A model generated the notes under the pieces. The model worked only from the letters and a program-made list of their open reading frames with translations. It had not been told where the DNA came from and made no database searches. This document shows positions 31,669 through 43,199 of a stretch of 64,000 nt of DNA, in pieces. Within the stretch, counting starts at the first letter, position 1. Every line of letters begins with the position of its first letter. The position numbers and the translations under genes were made by a program. Source of the DNA: Uranotaenia lowii (lineage: Eukaryota; Arthropoda; Insecta; Diptera; Culicidae); contig NC_073693.1 of assembly GCF_029784155.1 (NCBI RefSeq), positions 166,957,104 to 167,021,103 on the forward strand, written 5' to 3'.

Positions 31669-32883
31669 TCATTTTGCTGCTTGTTCGATCATTCTTTCGC
31701 TAAGGTTCCAAAGGTTTCGCTGCATATCCTCCAGCTTGGATGACCCACTGGGGTCACAAACGTAGCAATTGTTGAAATAAAGACCGGTAAGTCCGTTCAG
31801 CTCGTGTGCCGTGGCACAGTAGATTGTGGTACTGGCAGCCTGCTGTAGCGATTTGGTAAAAGGGCGTACAATTGTGAACAGCAACCTGTAGAACCACCAG
31901 TTTCGCGCCAATTGCGACGATACCATATTACCCGGATGAAGCGAGAAAACCGATATCCCTTTGGACTTAAGCCGCTTGGTTAGCTCAGCAGCGAACAAAA
32001 CGTTACACAGCTTGGCATTGTTGTAGGCCACCATGCTCCAGTACTTGTTAGGAAGTGGTGACAGATCACTTTCGGTCATATCCTTCGAAAGCATACTGAA
32101 GCGGTGCGATTCGGATGACACGACTACGATTCTCGATGTGTGAATTAGTAAATCCAGCAGTAAATTAGTCAGATGGAAATGGCCTAAATGGCAAACTTGG
32201 AATGTAGTCTCAAATCCATCCTCCGTTATACTGTAAGGAAGTGCAAAAACCCCTGCATTCAAAATTAATAAATCCAATTGTTTGTAATGTGCTTTGACTT
32301 GTTGTGCACATTCTTTAACGGATCGCAAACTCGCCAAATCCAACTTGATAAATCGACACCTTTTTCCAGCGACCTCCTTTTCAGCGCTTATTCTCTCAAT
32401 AGCTTCCAAGGCAGTTTTTTCATTCCGGCATGCAAAAATAATCTCGCATCCATGAAGTGCCAAGGAACGTGCCGTTTCGAAACCAATCCCAACGTTGGCT
32501 CCCGTTATCAATGCAACTTTTCCGCTAAGATCCCGACCATGGAGAACTTGCAATGCATTCGTCCCACTATCGAAACGTTGACGCAGTTCCCCAGCCTGAA
32601 CCGATTCCTCGACGGCGAACGCCAGTCGGGGGTCAGTGTAAGATTTCCGCTGCGTTGCTTCCTCGACAAAGATGATCTTCCCCGTGGATTCCTCCACCTT
32701 GCGGGACCAACCAATTGGCAAATCACCGGACACCCGTTTCATCTTACCGGTCCTGGGATGAGTCCACTGTGTAGTTTTACTGTGATGATTCACGTAGTAC
32801 ACAAATCCATCGTTTGTTGCTCTTTCTTCCCACGCCGGAGGTAACTCGTCCTCCGAATCGGATTCCGGCATCGGAACTGGCAT
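31669..32883 (-). CDS. WWOX: WW domain-containing oxidoreductase
   Basis: Single exon, 404 residues (human WWOX is 414). It is a short-chain dehydrogenase with two N-terminal WW domains that bind proline-rich partners; it is linked to stress signalling and metabolism. WW1 spans about residues 14-44 with W18 and W40. WW2 spans about 55-87 with W59, but Tyr82 replaces the second Trp, as in human WWOX. The dehydrogenase part has the cofactor motif TGANVGIG at 127-134, NAG at 209-211 and the catalytic Tyr287 and Lys291 in YNNAK. The ATG is the first in frame and the N-terminus is acidic as expected. No intron is seen, although vertebrate WWOX is spread over many exons. Confidence 0.96.
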   Translation of the reverse strand: MPVPMPESDSEDELPPAWEERATNDGFVYYVNHHSKTTQWTHPRTGKMKRVSGDLPIGWSRKVEESTGKIIFVEEATQRKSYTDPRLAFAVEESVQAGELRQRFDSGTNALQVLHGRDLSGKVALITGANVGIGFETARSLALHGCEIIFACRNEKTALEAIERISAEKEVAGKRCRFIKLDLASLRSVKECAQQVKAHYKQLDLLILNAGVFALPYSITEDGFETTFQVCHLGHFHLTNLLLDLLIHTSRIVVVSSESHRFSMLSKDMTESDLSPLPNKYWSMVAYNNAKLCNVLFAAELTKRLKSKGISVFSLHPGNMVSSQLARNWWFYRLLFTIVRPFTKSLQQAASTTIYCATAHELNGLTGLYFNNCYVCDPSGSSKLEDMQRNLWNLSERMIEQAAK

Positions 32884-34372
32884 TGTTGTTTTTTGCCTAA
32901 CTTTGTCTTACTTGGTTCAATCTTTATCACAATTATCGAAATTGCCGAAACACCTATTTTATATCAGGCGATTGTGCACCTTTCCAGCAAAAGATAAAAA
33001 AAAAATTAATAGTGATAAGCGTTCGATGTTATTTTGATCGTGTTAGCTTTGTTCGATGACACCAAGTTAACCAAATTGGAATGATTTTTTTGTAATAAAT
33101 TTATAATTGATGCCGATTAATAATATAACAATAAATTGTTCAAATATTGTCTCTGTTCGAAATGACATTCGTTAGATTGACCTGTTTCTGTTGATGATGT
33201 TGAAATTTTTGAAGTGTTTCATTCGTTTCGTTCCCTTTATTGCGTGACCGATTGTACATTGAACAAACCTATTTAAAACATCGCAAAATCAGCTGAAACG
33301 TTGCACTAATACTACCGCACATTGCAATCTGTTTACAACTTCAGAATGAATACAAATGCGTAGTAGATACAAACACAAGCGAACGCACGTTCTTCTGCTG
33401 CTAGCCGCTGTCATTTTCATTGATAAAATTAGTTAGTTGTTCTAAGACCGAGTGAGGTGATAATAAAATGAAATAAATAATTAGAATCCGAGATGTGATT
33501 GCCGCCGATTAACATCTCGCAATCATTCGGGTTCAGGTGCTAATAAGTAATCAAAACTATGTGCGAATGTGCAACGCAATTGTAGCTGAAAGTGTTGAGT
33601 TGTTAGTTCCTCCATATTATTTCGATTAGATCAGTGTGACATTCGTGGACGGAAAGTGCTTGGATTGATTGATTGGGTAAGCGATCTATTGATAATAGCT
33701 AAAAAAAAGTTTTCATTTAAAACAACGTCTTTCAACCGGGAGACTGCAAATTTATTGGATAAAGTACCAGTAATGTATGTACCTTCGTCTTGAAGATGAC
33801 TTATTTCATACCGCGGACTTGTTGCTTGTGTATTTGAAAGTATAATGCTAGAGAAATTAAACGCTTTGTACAATAAACAATGTTACTATCCGAGAAAGAG
33901 ATCCCTTTTTTGATTTGCCGAAATGATTATTGATTTTTCCCCAAATATGGAACCGCTTATAACCTTGAAAGAGTTCATTGGCATTCAATTGGAAGGAACA
34001 AAACAGATCTAGGGTACTGCAGGGCAAGTCACACCAAACGTGTATTGATTTTATAAAATCAAAATATATTTTTCAGTATTGCGCAGATTATTATCGAAAA
34101 TTGTAAAAGGTTCAAAAGAAATTTTTTAGAAAATTTACTTCAATTTTATCTAAAAAAACATGTTTTTTCCAAGTATTTGAATGAATCGGTACATCAATGT
34201 TTTTAAGATACAACATTTTGTTTTTTTCAATATTCAATTGTTTCCAAAGGTTTTCTCAAAAGTGCCATATGAGTAGGAGGCCCTTGGAGCCAAAAGGGTA
34301 TAAGTGTATAAAAGCTTATTTCGGGAAAACACGCTTTTAAATTGTTATGTTTGGCCATTTTCCATATATCTA
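32884..34372. other. Intergenic, nothing coding recognised
   Basis: AT-rich. 33,330-33,675 is richer in GC and ends with a donor-like GTAAGC at about 33,676, so it could be an untranslated exon, but no downstream coding exon was found. Confidence 0.4.
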
Positions 34373-34795
34373 CAGTACCGTTCATAATTGAATAGAAATT
34401 GGAAGCACGCACACTGTCACATCGACTTTGAACTTCCATAACTTTTTACCCTGATGATATTTTTCGATCAAATTTTCGGCGTTATGTAGATCAACTATCA
34501 CACTATTACATCATAAAATTGGAGCTTTCTGGAGTTTGTGTGGACTCAGATACAGTAATTCTACGAAAATCGGACTTTTTGGACTTTTACCATTCAATCT
34601 GCAATATCTCAGAAAATAAGCTAAATTTTTTTTATTGAAATTTTGCAAAGTGATTGATGAAATATAAAGCTAGCACATCTGGAATTTTTGGAAAGTTCTA
34701 TCGATGCTATCGAAAGTTACGCGATGTACAATATTTGAGGCATGAACCTAGAAATGCGATTTCTATAGAATTTTGGAAATTTTGAGATATACTGT
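34373..34795. mobile_element. CAGTACCGTTC foldback family, partial copy
   Basis: Preceded by TA and starting CAGTACCGTTCATAATTG, it follows the element at 52,510-53,128 through most of its left and middle part. It loses the right inverted arm and runs into the TTCTGCGCA repeats. Confidence 0.75.
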
Positions 34796-35060
34796 GAACG
34801 GCCCTAATTCTGCGCAGTTAAGGATTTTTCAAATGTTTCAAGTTATAAAAAATTTACCTTTCAATAAATTTCCTCAAAATTTCGTGTACAATTGGGTTAA
34901 CTAACAAATTTAAAGTCAAACATAATCAGATCTCAATTTCGAAGCAAAAATGTGGATTATTTACAACATTTGGAAAAAATGCAAGTGGCCCTTATTCTGC
35001 GCACTATTTTCTATTTGTTCCTAATTCTGCGCAAATGTCCCATATTCTGCGCACCCAAAT
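34796..35060. repeat. Dispersed TTCTGCGCA repeats
   Basis: The word TTCTGCGCA, mostly preceded by CCTAA or CCTTA, occurs four times (near 34,809, 34,994, 35,033 and 35,053). It is probably a terminus or internal repeat of an unrecognised element. Confidence 0.6.
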
Positions 35061-35193
35061 AAAACCAATATACCATTCTGTTCTTGTAAGACAACATTGA
35101 ATTTAATTAGAAAGCCTTAAAAACATGTTTTACGCTTAGCAAAGTATTGCAAATTATGAAAAAGGGGCCAATTCACGCCTTGGATCTTTGAAC

Positions 35194-35255
35194 CTTATGT
35201 GACACTTTCTTTTACTATTTCTTATAAGAAATAGTGAAAGAAAGTGTCACATAAG
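35194..35255. repeat. 62-bp near-perfect palindrome
   Basis: Starts CTTATGTGACACTTTCTTT and is self-complementary around 35,224/35,225 with a single mismatched pair and no loop. It lies directly before the GCTGGAAA array. Confidence 0.85.
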
Positions 35256-35284
35256 TACGAAAACAAACAGACTCCAATTTGACA

Positions 35285-35490
35285 ATTCGATTGCTGATTT
35301 TCCAGCAAACTAGATCAATTGCTGGAAAGTCCAGCAATTTGAAAACCGATTGCTGGTTTTTCAGCAAAAATGACAAGAACACAACCAAATGCTGAAAAAT
35401 CCAGCAATGTGAAAACCGATTGCTGGTTTCCAGCAAAAATTTGGATTGCTGAACATTTCCAGCATTTTTTTTGCTGGAAATCGAGGCAAA
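35285..35490. repeat. TTGCTGG/CCAGCAA palindrome array, copy 1
   Basis: At least ten half-sites of TTGCTGG/CCAGCAA or close variants in both orientations, often paired as TTGCTGGAAANCCAGCAA, with AAAACCGATTGCTGG spacers repeated. A second array of the same kind is at 57,852-58,033. Confidence 0.8.
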
Positions 35491-35551
35491 AATTTACTGT
35501 GTACACTTGCTATATGTTACTTGCTGATGCTTTTTCCTGCAGCTCGCTTAC

Positions 35552-36749
35552 ACACAAAATTTCCGAGGCCGAAAATTAGCAAAATTTTGCTCAAATTTGA
35601 CCAGCTAAAAACTTAGCAATCAATTTAGCAAATTTTTTTTCCTTAAATTTTAGCAAAATAGCAAAATGTGTCCCGACTGAATGTTTACTAATTTTCAAGT
35701 AAACAAAAATCTTTATTTGCTGAAATTTTAGCAAAATTCATTTTTCTAACGTTTTCTAGAATTTGAGTGAAATCCAAAATTAAATTATTTTTAATGAAGG
35801 GTTTTCATTTTCAAATATTAAAAAGTGACATTTGATTTTTTTTTATCTTCTTTTTATTTTTGTTCGCATCATCCCGCGGGTTTCGAAATTAATTTCGAAA
35901 TGTATTCCATCATCGCGTTCTTGAAGCTGTACTATTACATCTTCACCAATGAAATCTGAAAAACAGAAATAATTAAGATTAGTGCATTTCATATTTTGAA
36001 GAATAGAAATAAAACTATAATAGGTAGACAGTCTATTTTTTTGTTAGCTGATAGTAAAAATACTGACCACCAAACAGGTAAACCTCACACACCACCCGAC
36101 GGAAACACTTCTGCTGCTTCGGTTCGGGTTCGGTTTTGCGCTTCCCCATTTTCTCCTCCTTTCTCGGTATCGTGTACCGGCGGCATAAGGATTCCGCGAT
36201 TTTTCCACTGATTACCGAACCGGTAACCGTTCCGCTGGAGGAAGAATGGCTACTTCTGCAGCATTCCCTTCCACGAGCTGCTGTTGATCCTGGAAAAGTT
36301 CGGAAACCTGATTAGTCGATGCCGATTTGAGGAATTGAAGGTATCGGAAGCAAATTTTTCTCTACATTTTTCCTTTTAATTGTATCTACCACTATTGTAT
36401 GTACTACTTACCAATTTCAACTTCAAACCAAACGACGAAAAACCGAGGAGCGGAACAAAAATGTTTTACCCGCGCGCGGTGCAAAATGAAAACAAAATAA
36501 TCGGACAGGTTCCCGCCTGTGTCGCCTTTCTAAAATTTGAGCACTTAAAGAACGCAGTTTGGGCACAGGCTAAAAGTTTGAGTCCATGCTACTATAATTG
36601 CTAAAATTAGTAGTAAAATGGTTATTTTTACTCAAATTGAGCAAAAGTTATGACAATTTGGGGAAGTGCTAACTCGACAGTAAAAAAATTTTTTTGCTAA
36701 CGGAAAGTAACAGCTCATTTTTGCTAAGTGGAGCCTCGAAAGTTTTGTG
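35552..36749. mobile_element. TIR element with subterminal TTAGCAAAA repeats enclosing an ORF
   Basis: Ends CACACAAAATTTCCGAGGC and its near-inverse GCCTCGAAAGTTTTGTGTG, each bordered by TA. Both subterminal regions carry many TTAGCAAAA (or the inverse) words in mirror orientation. The centre is less AT-rich and contains a two-exon minus-strand open frame at 35,843-36,149. No transposase is seen, so it looks non-autonomous. TA borders fit a Tc1/mariner-like or other TA-targeting mechanism. Confidence 0.7.
35843..36149 (-). CDS. Putative two-exon small protein inside a TIR element
   Basis: Exon 1 is 36149-36068 (ATG at 36149; donor GTCAGT from 36067). Exon 2 is 35955-35843 (acceptor TTTTTCAG ending at 35956; TAA at 35845). 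The joined frame is 64 residues with matching phase. It starts MGKRKTEPEPKQQ, continues with CFRRVVCEVYLFG, then an acidic part (DFIGEDVIVQLQERDDG) and a basic end (MRTKIKRR). The ATG is preceded by purines (GGAGAAA). A further acceptor-like CTTTTCCAG stands upstream near 36,292, suggesting an earlier 5' exon. I do not recognise the protein. It may be a captured host-gene fragment or an element-encoded protein. Without the splice, exon 1 reads only a few codons on. Confidence 0.4.
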
Positions 36750-37059
36750 TGTACCCAATAATTGTTGACCGATCACGTTCTTCGCCGGATCTGGTGTGCA
36801 GTGCACACTATTCCGACATACAGAAGAAGTTCCGGAGGGTTACAAAATCGCCCCAGCTGGGGGAACTACGCGCTGCTTCATTTGGTTTAATATCATGTGA
36901 CAGGAGACAGATTCATTTCACAAACCTAAAACCATATCATTTCCATCCAATTAGCCCTCAGTGATTGAAAAAAGCTAGATTTAAGAATAAGCCATCGTAA
37001 TTCATAAACCGCAAATACACATCCACTGGAGCATTGAGGAGGAATATGATATTTAAATA

Positions 37060-37520
37060 CACTGGATTCTTTTTTTAAACAATTGTTGTGTTCGTGCAAA
37101 AAAAGAAATCGTGTAAAAAAAGTTCGAAACAACCGCGCAAAATTCATCGCTCATTTTGAGTAAATTGGCCAACTTGGACTGTAAATCGATCATTTCCAAC
37201 TAGGTAGACCATTCTGAAGTGATTTGAGAGAAACCGGGAAGTTCAAAGATTTGTTTTGGATTGCTTTGTTTTGGGTTTTAAGCCACGGTTGTTCCGAAAC
37301 TTCCGCAGAGTCTCTAAGTGGCCATTCCGACAATTGTTTCCGTCTGGAAGCAACGTCCGAACCCATTTACCACCCAAGAGTGGTTTGGACAAAAAGCGGG
37401 AATGTGTAGAACCTGTTTTTGACATGTTCGAAAATCGTCTTATTTCGAGAAAATCGTTTAATAAAAATCGTTTAAAATAAAACCGTGTAAAATAAGATCG
37501 TTTAAAAAAAGAATCCAGTG
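37060..37520. mobile_element. 461-bp TIR element with TA borders
   Basis: 21-bp perfect inverted ends starting CACTGGATTCTTTTTTTAAA, bordered by TA on each side (37,058-37,059 and 37,521-37,522). The ends and TA target fit a pogo/Tc1-mariner derived element. The short open frames inside are not convincing transposase. Confidence 0.85.
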
Positions 37521-37522
37521 TA

Positions 37523-38489
37523 TGTTAACCTACACCTTTCTAACTTTCCAACTGTTTGAATATATCTAAAACAAAAACTCCACCTCCGAATGATCTGAAA
37601 AATATAAAAGAGCATTAAAAAAAAGGTTTATAAAATAACAATAAAAGGTCAAACAATCATTTCTGATCGGACCAAATTGACCATGTGATTGAGCTTTAGT
37701 TAAAAGCCGTGGGACCGGCATCTAGGGGTTCCGTTTCACTTATGGTCGGAAGTGATCCGTTGATGCCTATGACAACACTGAATTGCGATACTCTCACTAT
37801 TCTATATTTAATGTTGTCATTTACATCCAAGTTATATAAATGAGCACTCAATCACGCCCACAAAACTTAAACCACAGATGAACTTAATGCGAAAAACAAA
37901 TAAATTGGAATAAATTTGACGGAAGCTTGTATGCAACAAAATTGCATACTATATTGTTGCACAAAACCTTTAAATCAAGTAATTTTTTTTATCGAATAAT
38001 TCAATGAAATCAAGAAAACAAAATGTGAAATAACTCCCATCTTCTTAAATTTGTTTTTAAGGCTTGTAATCTTTCAGATATTGGAATTTTTTATTGGAAT
38101 TTAAATTACTTCAAACTTTATTTATTTCCCTCTTCGGGTTTTTGGAAATTTCGAAGGGGGGCGGGGGGGGTGGAATTGATATTTGTTCCAGCCTAATGAC
38201 TCAAATTAAGTCATTCTGATACCATGTGACCTGCGATAAACAATATTTCTTCGTTTTCCAGGAGCTTATGAATCCTTATAAAACAAAACTGTTTTTGAAT
38301 AAACAGAACTGTCAAATTTATCATTTAATTCTCTGGGTGTTATTTTTGAAGTCTCTATTAATTTTTGACTTGATGTTGTCCTAATTGGATTCAAAAGTAA
38401 CTGTTCGCCCTACTTTTTTTGCCTCATGGTCGCTTCTAGCCCTGATATGAATTATAGCAAATTTTGAACTGAAGAATCCTAAAGACAGT
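37523..38489. other. Non-coding stretch
   Basis: No gene. 37,890-37,950 shares wording (GCGAAAAACAAATAAAT, GCTTGTATGCAA) with about 42,787-42,840 and, inverted, with about 40,440-40,490, so it is a decayed dispersed repeat. Confidence 0.45.
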
Positions 38490-38493
38490 TTAA

Positions 38494-39412
38494 CCCTTTC
38501 CTTCCCACGAGGTTTTTCACGTTTTAAAAATAGAAATATTGATTAACAACTAAAGTTCTAGAACAAAAGATACATTATTTTAGTCTACTTTTAAGATCCA
38601 GTTGATAAATTTGGGTTTTGAGGTGGATCATAGGATATGCTCCATTGGGAAGATAACAACACAGAGGGTGCGAATGAAAAATAAGAAATAACGGCCAAAA
38701 TACAGGGAATTTCATCACTTTTTTGATCACAAACTAAAAAGATCCTATTTTGTGAAATATTTCTTGGGTATATCCAGCCCTCAAAAGTCAAACTATTGAA
38801 ATTTTTGAAACTTTCAGTTTTGCCTTGAACAATGGCCGCCATGACACTTTTCGCCAGAGAAACAAAACATGTCATTTTTTCGTAAAAAATCACGAGCTTT
38901 TGCAAATATTTTGAGACATGTGGTCATTTCAGTAGATGAAATACTTATCCTGAAGAGAAAAAACTTTTGACGGAATGATTTTCATGAGTATTGATAAAAA
39001 ACTTAGCAAGATGAAAAGTACCTTTTGTTCCCAGTGTATCACCTGTGATCCACTTTACTTACTCGAAAATTTATATGTTTTAGTGGAAATCTAAGCAAAC
39101 CATCATTTGATTTTGCTTACAAAAGCAATTTTCTGCACGTCAGTATTTTTATTTGAGGATAATTATGAAAACTTGTGAAGTTATTGAACATCAAATGACG
39201 ACTTGATTTTAATTTTTTAAAAATCCAACTTTTGCGCAGCTTTCGATCTGCCGAGCAAAAACTAGTGAATCGATTTTCTTAAAATTTTGTACAATGATTC
39301 TTTATTCGTACTTGCACATTCGATGAGAAAATGGTGTTGATCCAAAGCGCCCAGTTCAAATGCGAGCTATGCGAAGTTGTGGATCACCTGTGCTACCATG
39401 GGAAGGAAAGGG
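38494..39412. mobile_element. piggyBac-type non-autonomous element, 919 bp
   Basis: Ends CCCTTTCCTTCCCA and TGGGAAGGAAAGGG, each bordered by TTAA (38,490-38,493 and 39,413-39,416). CCCTTT-like ends at TTAA are the piggyBac hallmark. No transposase frame. Confidence 0.85.
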
Positions 39413-39416
39413 TTAA

Positions 39417-41028
39417 CATGGAAAAATTTCAAATGTGTTCCGCAAACGTTCGAAAAAAAAAATAATAAAGACCGAAGCTTCATCAGCTTTCATCATCAGC
39501 TTCCATGACCTTATTGACCTTTCTAGATGTGCTCAATTGTTATTTTTTTCAAAATTTGTACTCGGAGATGTTGACCTCGGAAATTTGATCATAGGTCGGT
39601 AAAATATTAGAAAATCTCTGCTCAAGAGAATTTTTTAATAGCGCATAGCAAAGTTTTCACATTTTTTTCTTTTTGTTTTTTTTTAAGTTTGTTAAAATTT
39701 TCTACCACATTTCTGAAAAAAATATAACAGATAATCCTCTCGATTATCGTCAAAGACCTTTTGGGTCCAATCACAGAATTTCAGATATGAATTGAGTGTA
39801 TCAAGACCTAATATTTTTTGTCGGTAGCTTATAGATGCCGGCTGATTCATGTAGATAAAAAATCTAAAATCGTTCAACTACTAAACTTTCGTAATTTTCG
39901 AAAATATTCAGAAATAAAAAAATGTTTTACAAGGTTTTGGTATAATTTTTTTGAGTCGGTATTTAAATGCCGACAGAACAAGCCTTTTTACCGAATGGTA
40001 AAGAATAATTTTAAAAAAATCATATTTTTTTTATCATACAACTTTATTTTTGCTTGAAACGAAAATTATGACTTCACTAACGGGCTTTGAAATTCCTTTG
40101 ATAATTTGTAGCTTTCGATTTTTGGCTGCTCCTCTGACTCAGTTTTAAGGATTTTGCTTTTGAAAGTGGAAGGAGTTAAATAATAAGGAAAAATGCATCC
40201 TGAATAAAAAAAAATCCAATATTAGATACGCAATGACATTAAACAATATTGTATTTTTGCCTTGAACAGAACATAATAAATGCTTGAAATGCCAGAAAAA
40301 AGTTAACAACCTGAATGATTGTGGAGCAAATGCAGATCATCGTAATTGTAAAAAAGGTTAGGCATAAAAATTTGAAAAAAGTTTCGCGGGCCACATGCGG
40401 CCCGCGATGCGGTTGTTGCTCATCCCTGATACAGATTATATGCAACTTTTTTGCATACAAGCTTTTGTACAATTTGTTCCAATTTATTGAAAGTTCGAAT
40501 TATTTTTCATTGTGATGCCTAAACTCTAAGTGACAGAAGAATGATTTCAAATTTGTTCCGGCCGCAAACTTCTGTTTTTTCAATCTTCTCTGCAATAACA
40601 ATTTTCATGGTGATGTTGTTTTTAACAGGAAAGTGTATTTGGAATTATTTGACCTACATTTTGCACGCTATTAAAATGCAATTGAGCTCCACCGGAGCAA
40701 TTTTGTGTAATTCTCCGATAAGGGGACGGGAAACATGCTTTCATGTAGAATTGCATTGCAGAATAAACTTTAGGTAGGTAGCCAAAATTGCGTGTTGGTA
40801 TTCCAGAAAATATTATTGTACACTTGTACAATTTTTTTTAAACCAAATATTCAAAAATGAGCAAATGAATAACGTTCACATTTTCTCTGCAATAAATTGC
40901 AAGGTATCAAGACATTCTTGGACGAATCTCACGAGGAGCCTTCATATTGCATATCACGTGCATAACCTTGTGTTAACAACATTTGCATGCCTCTATGATA
41001 CCAATTTCCTTACTTTCATTTCCAGTTT
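39417..41028. other. Repeat-derived non-coding stretch
   Basis: No gene. 40,376-40,435 holds a GC-rich hairpin (GCGGGCCACATGCGGCCCGC) followed by TGTTGCTCATCCCTG. Read on the minus strand, CAGGGATGAGCAACA followed by a CGGGCC hairpin resembles a hAT-element end, but no partner end was found. Confidence 0.4.
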
Positions 41029-41379
41029 TCAGAGCCCACATAAGGTCTGTAGCTCGACGGATTTCGGTTCTCTTACGCACAAAGTGGCCTTACTGATGGG
41101 TCCCACAAGTAGTTCAACGCGCCCCAACATCTGACCGGTTTTTCTCATAAACACATTGAAAAATTCACCATAGGGTGGTTCAAATTGCATTTGGGAAAAA
41201 ATCAGCTGCAACAAGTCATTAGTATTTCTTGAACTGAACAGCATGTTCAACGCAGCGCGATTTCCAGTCGTCCAGCTTTCAGGAACAAATGAACAGTTAG
41301 CTAAGTGATAAAGTACTTCTAAACTTTCCATAAGTGATTGAAAGCTATTATTTAAATTCGTTATAAAGACTTCAATCAT
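41029..41379 (-). pseudogene. Unrecognised 116-codon open frame, coding-like
   Basis: Frame with balanced composition and no low complexity (for example ESLEVLYHLANCSF, FEPPYGEFFNVFM). I do not recognise a family. Upstream on the same strand (41,380-41,735) are shorter coding-like stretches in other frames broken by stops, so this may be the tail of a decayed gene or element. It could also be a chance ORF. Confidence 0.25.
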
Positions 41380-41739
41380 TCAAAAATATGTTTGATGATC
41401 GCCATTCTAACTCTGAACCACTATCAAGCTAGAGCCACACTATTGTCGGATCTCCCACACCAAGCAACCGGTAGTATAAGTGGCAGAGGGGAATTCCAAG
41501 TTTTACCGGCGTCTGGCAGATTTGATCGCATGAAACCAAATCGAACTGGTTATCGTATATGATGACATTTCTTCATTCCAAGAGCCACGCACAACAACAA
41601 GCTGACGATGACTTTGAAGCACAAATCCACAACACGCCGATCAGGTCTTGGACAAGTTTCGATGACATCGCACAAGTAGCCTACCCAGTAACGTGATGAT
41701 CGTTTGTTCGATCGTTCAACATGGGCCATATTCATATTG

Positions 41740-43189
41740 GTTTGAAAAAAAAAGCCTGCGCCCTCAGTTTCGCCGGAGGTTTCGATGCATTGCTGTTTTC
41801 TCAGGCGGCGAAATTTGGTATCGCAATGAGAAAAAGCGTGACTTGAGCAATTAAAGTAATTGAAATTTCAAAGAAATTATTGTTATGCTAATTGTTTAAA
41901 AGAATTGTTGAGACCGATGGGGATGTACGCTTTTCACACATTCCATCCAGCTAATGTAAGAGGATTAAGCTTTTAACCGGATTATCGAACAATGTTTATA
42001 TCGTACAAACAACGTGCTTTATTGTTTTTAATTTAACATTCAAATTGATTCACCTTCGGAGGCTATCGACTATAAAGAAAGCTATTGTTCTTTGAGAAAT
42101 CTCAAAAAAAAAAATTATTTTGCAAGCTACTAATTATGCCTATATTAGTAACTTTGGAATAGGGATTTCCTTCCTTGCGTGGTTTAGGATTTTTTTTTCT
42201 AAGCTTTCGATTTGTTCGGATTTGAGTTTTTGGGTGGCATTGGAGTAACTCAAGGGTCAGTGAGATTGAGTTGATTGAAGGTAAATTAGTTTTTAATGCA
42301 AAGTCAAAACAAAAAGTCAGAAACAAAACTGATAATTAAAACAAAATTTTATATAGAAATTTTGAAATTTCGATTTTCTTTTAAATTTATAAACCATTCC
42401 AACCAAAGTTTTTCACAGTTGGTGAAGCAAATTTTTGTTACAGAACTTATAAGAAATAGGGTAGGCTAATAACGACTCGTTATCCAAACGTACGTGAAAA
42501 TTGAGCCGTAAATTAAAAATAATTATAAAATGTTAAACGCTTTTAATGTGTAAATTTCTATAGTTCATTCTACATTCAGAAAATACGCTAACGAAAGACT
42601 GACGTGACTAAGATGAGCGTTATAAAAATTTCAGTGCCGTATTGTTCAATGCTTCACAAACAATTTTTCGCCAAGTAGAACCACTTCAAAAACAATATTA
42701 TTTGAAATAATAATGCCGGAACAAATTTCCAGTCCTTCTTTTGTTACTCGGAGTTGGAACATCGCGAGGGGGAGATGATAATAAAAAATATTGCGAAAAA
42801 CAAATAAATTTGAATACATTACATGAAAGCTTGTATGCAAAAATTTTTTTTGTAGTGGCGCACCACACTCCTCCACACCAAAAGGCTCAATTGAGCCACC
42901 TGGTAATGGATGCTACTGTTTTCAGAACGTCTGGCAGCAAATCAAAGAAACTTCAACGCGAACAAATTTTTAATCATGCTGAGAACACAAAAGTTTATTA
43001 TTCAGTGCGAGGAAATGTATGCTATAACTAAACAAGATTACGATGAGGATCTCAATGGAAGAAACTCACTTTTAAAGAGATCCATTTCTTTTTTTTAATA
43101 TGGTAAACTAATCAAATTTTATACTAGTGACATTTCCAACAAAAAAAAGTACGATGCTACAAAACAAACAAAATGATATTTAAAAAAAA
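41740..43189. other. Non-coding stretch
   Basis: Nothing firmly recognised. 42,780-43,080 is partly shared with the repeat at about 37.9 kb. Confidence 0.4.
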
Positions 43190-43199
43190 CTGGTAGTTG

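Noticed and set aside
35285..35490. CRISPR-like array
   Set aside because: Repeats are short, inverted and irregular, with no constant spacer length, in a eukaryotic genome; palindrome array instead.
37224..37409. 61-codon ORF as transposase of the 37-kb TIR element
   Set aside because: Too short, no DDE or helix-turn-helix pattern seen.
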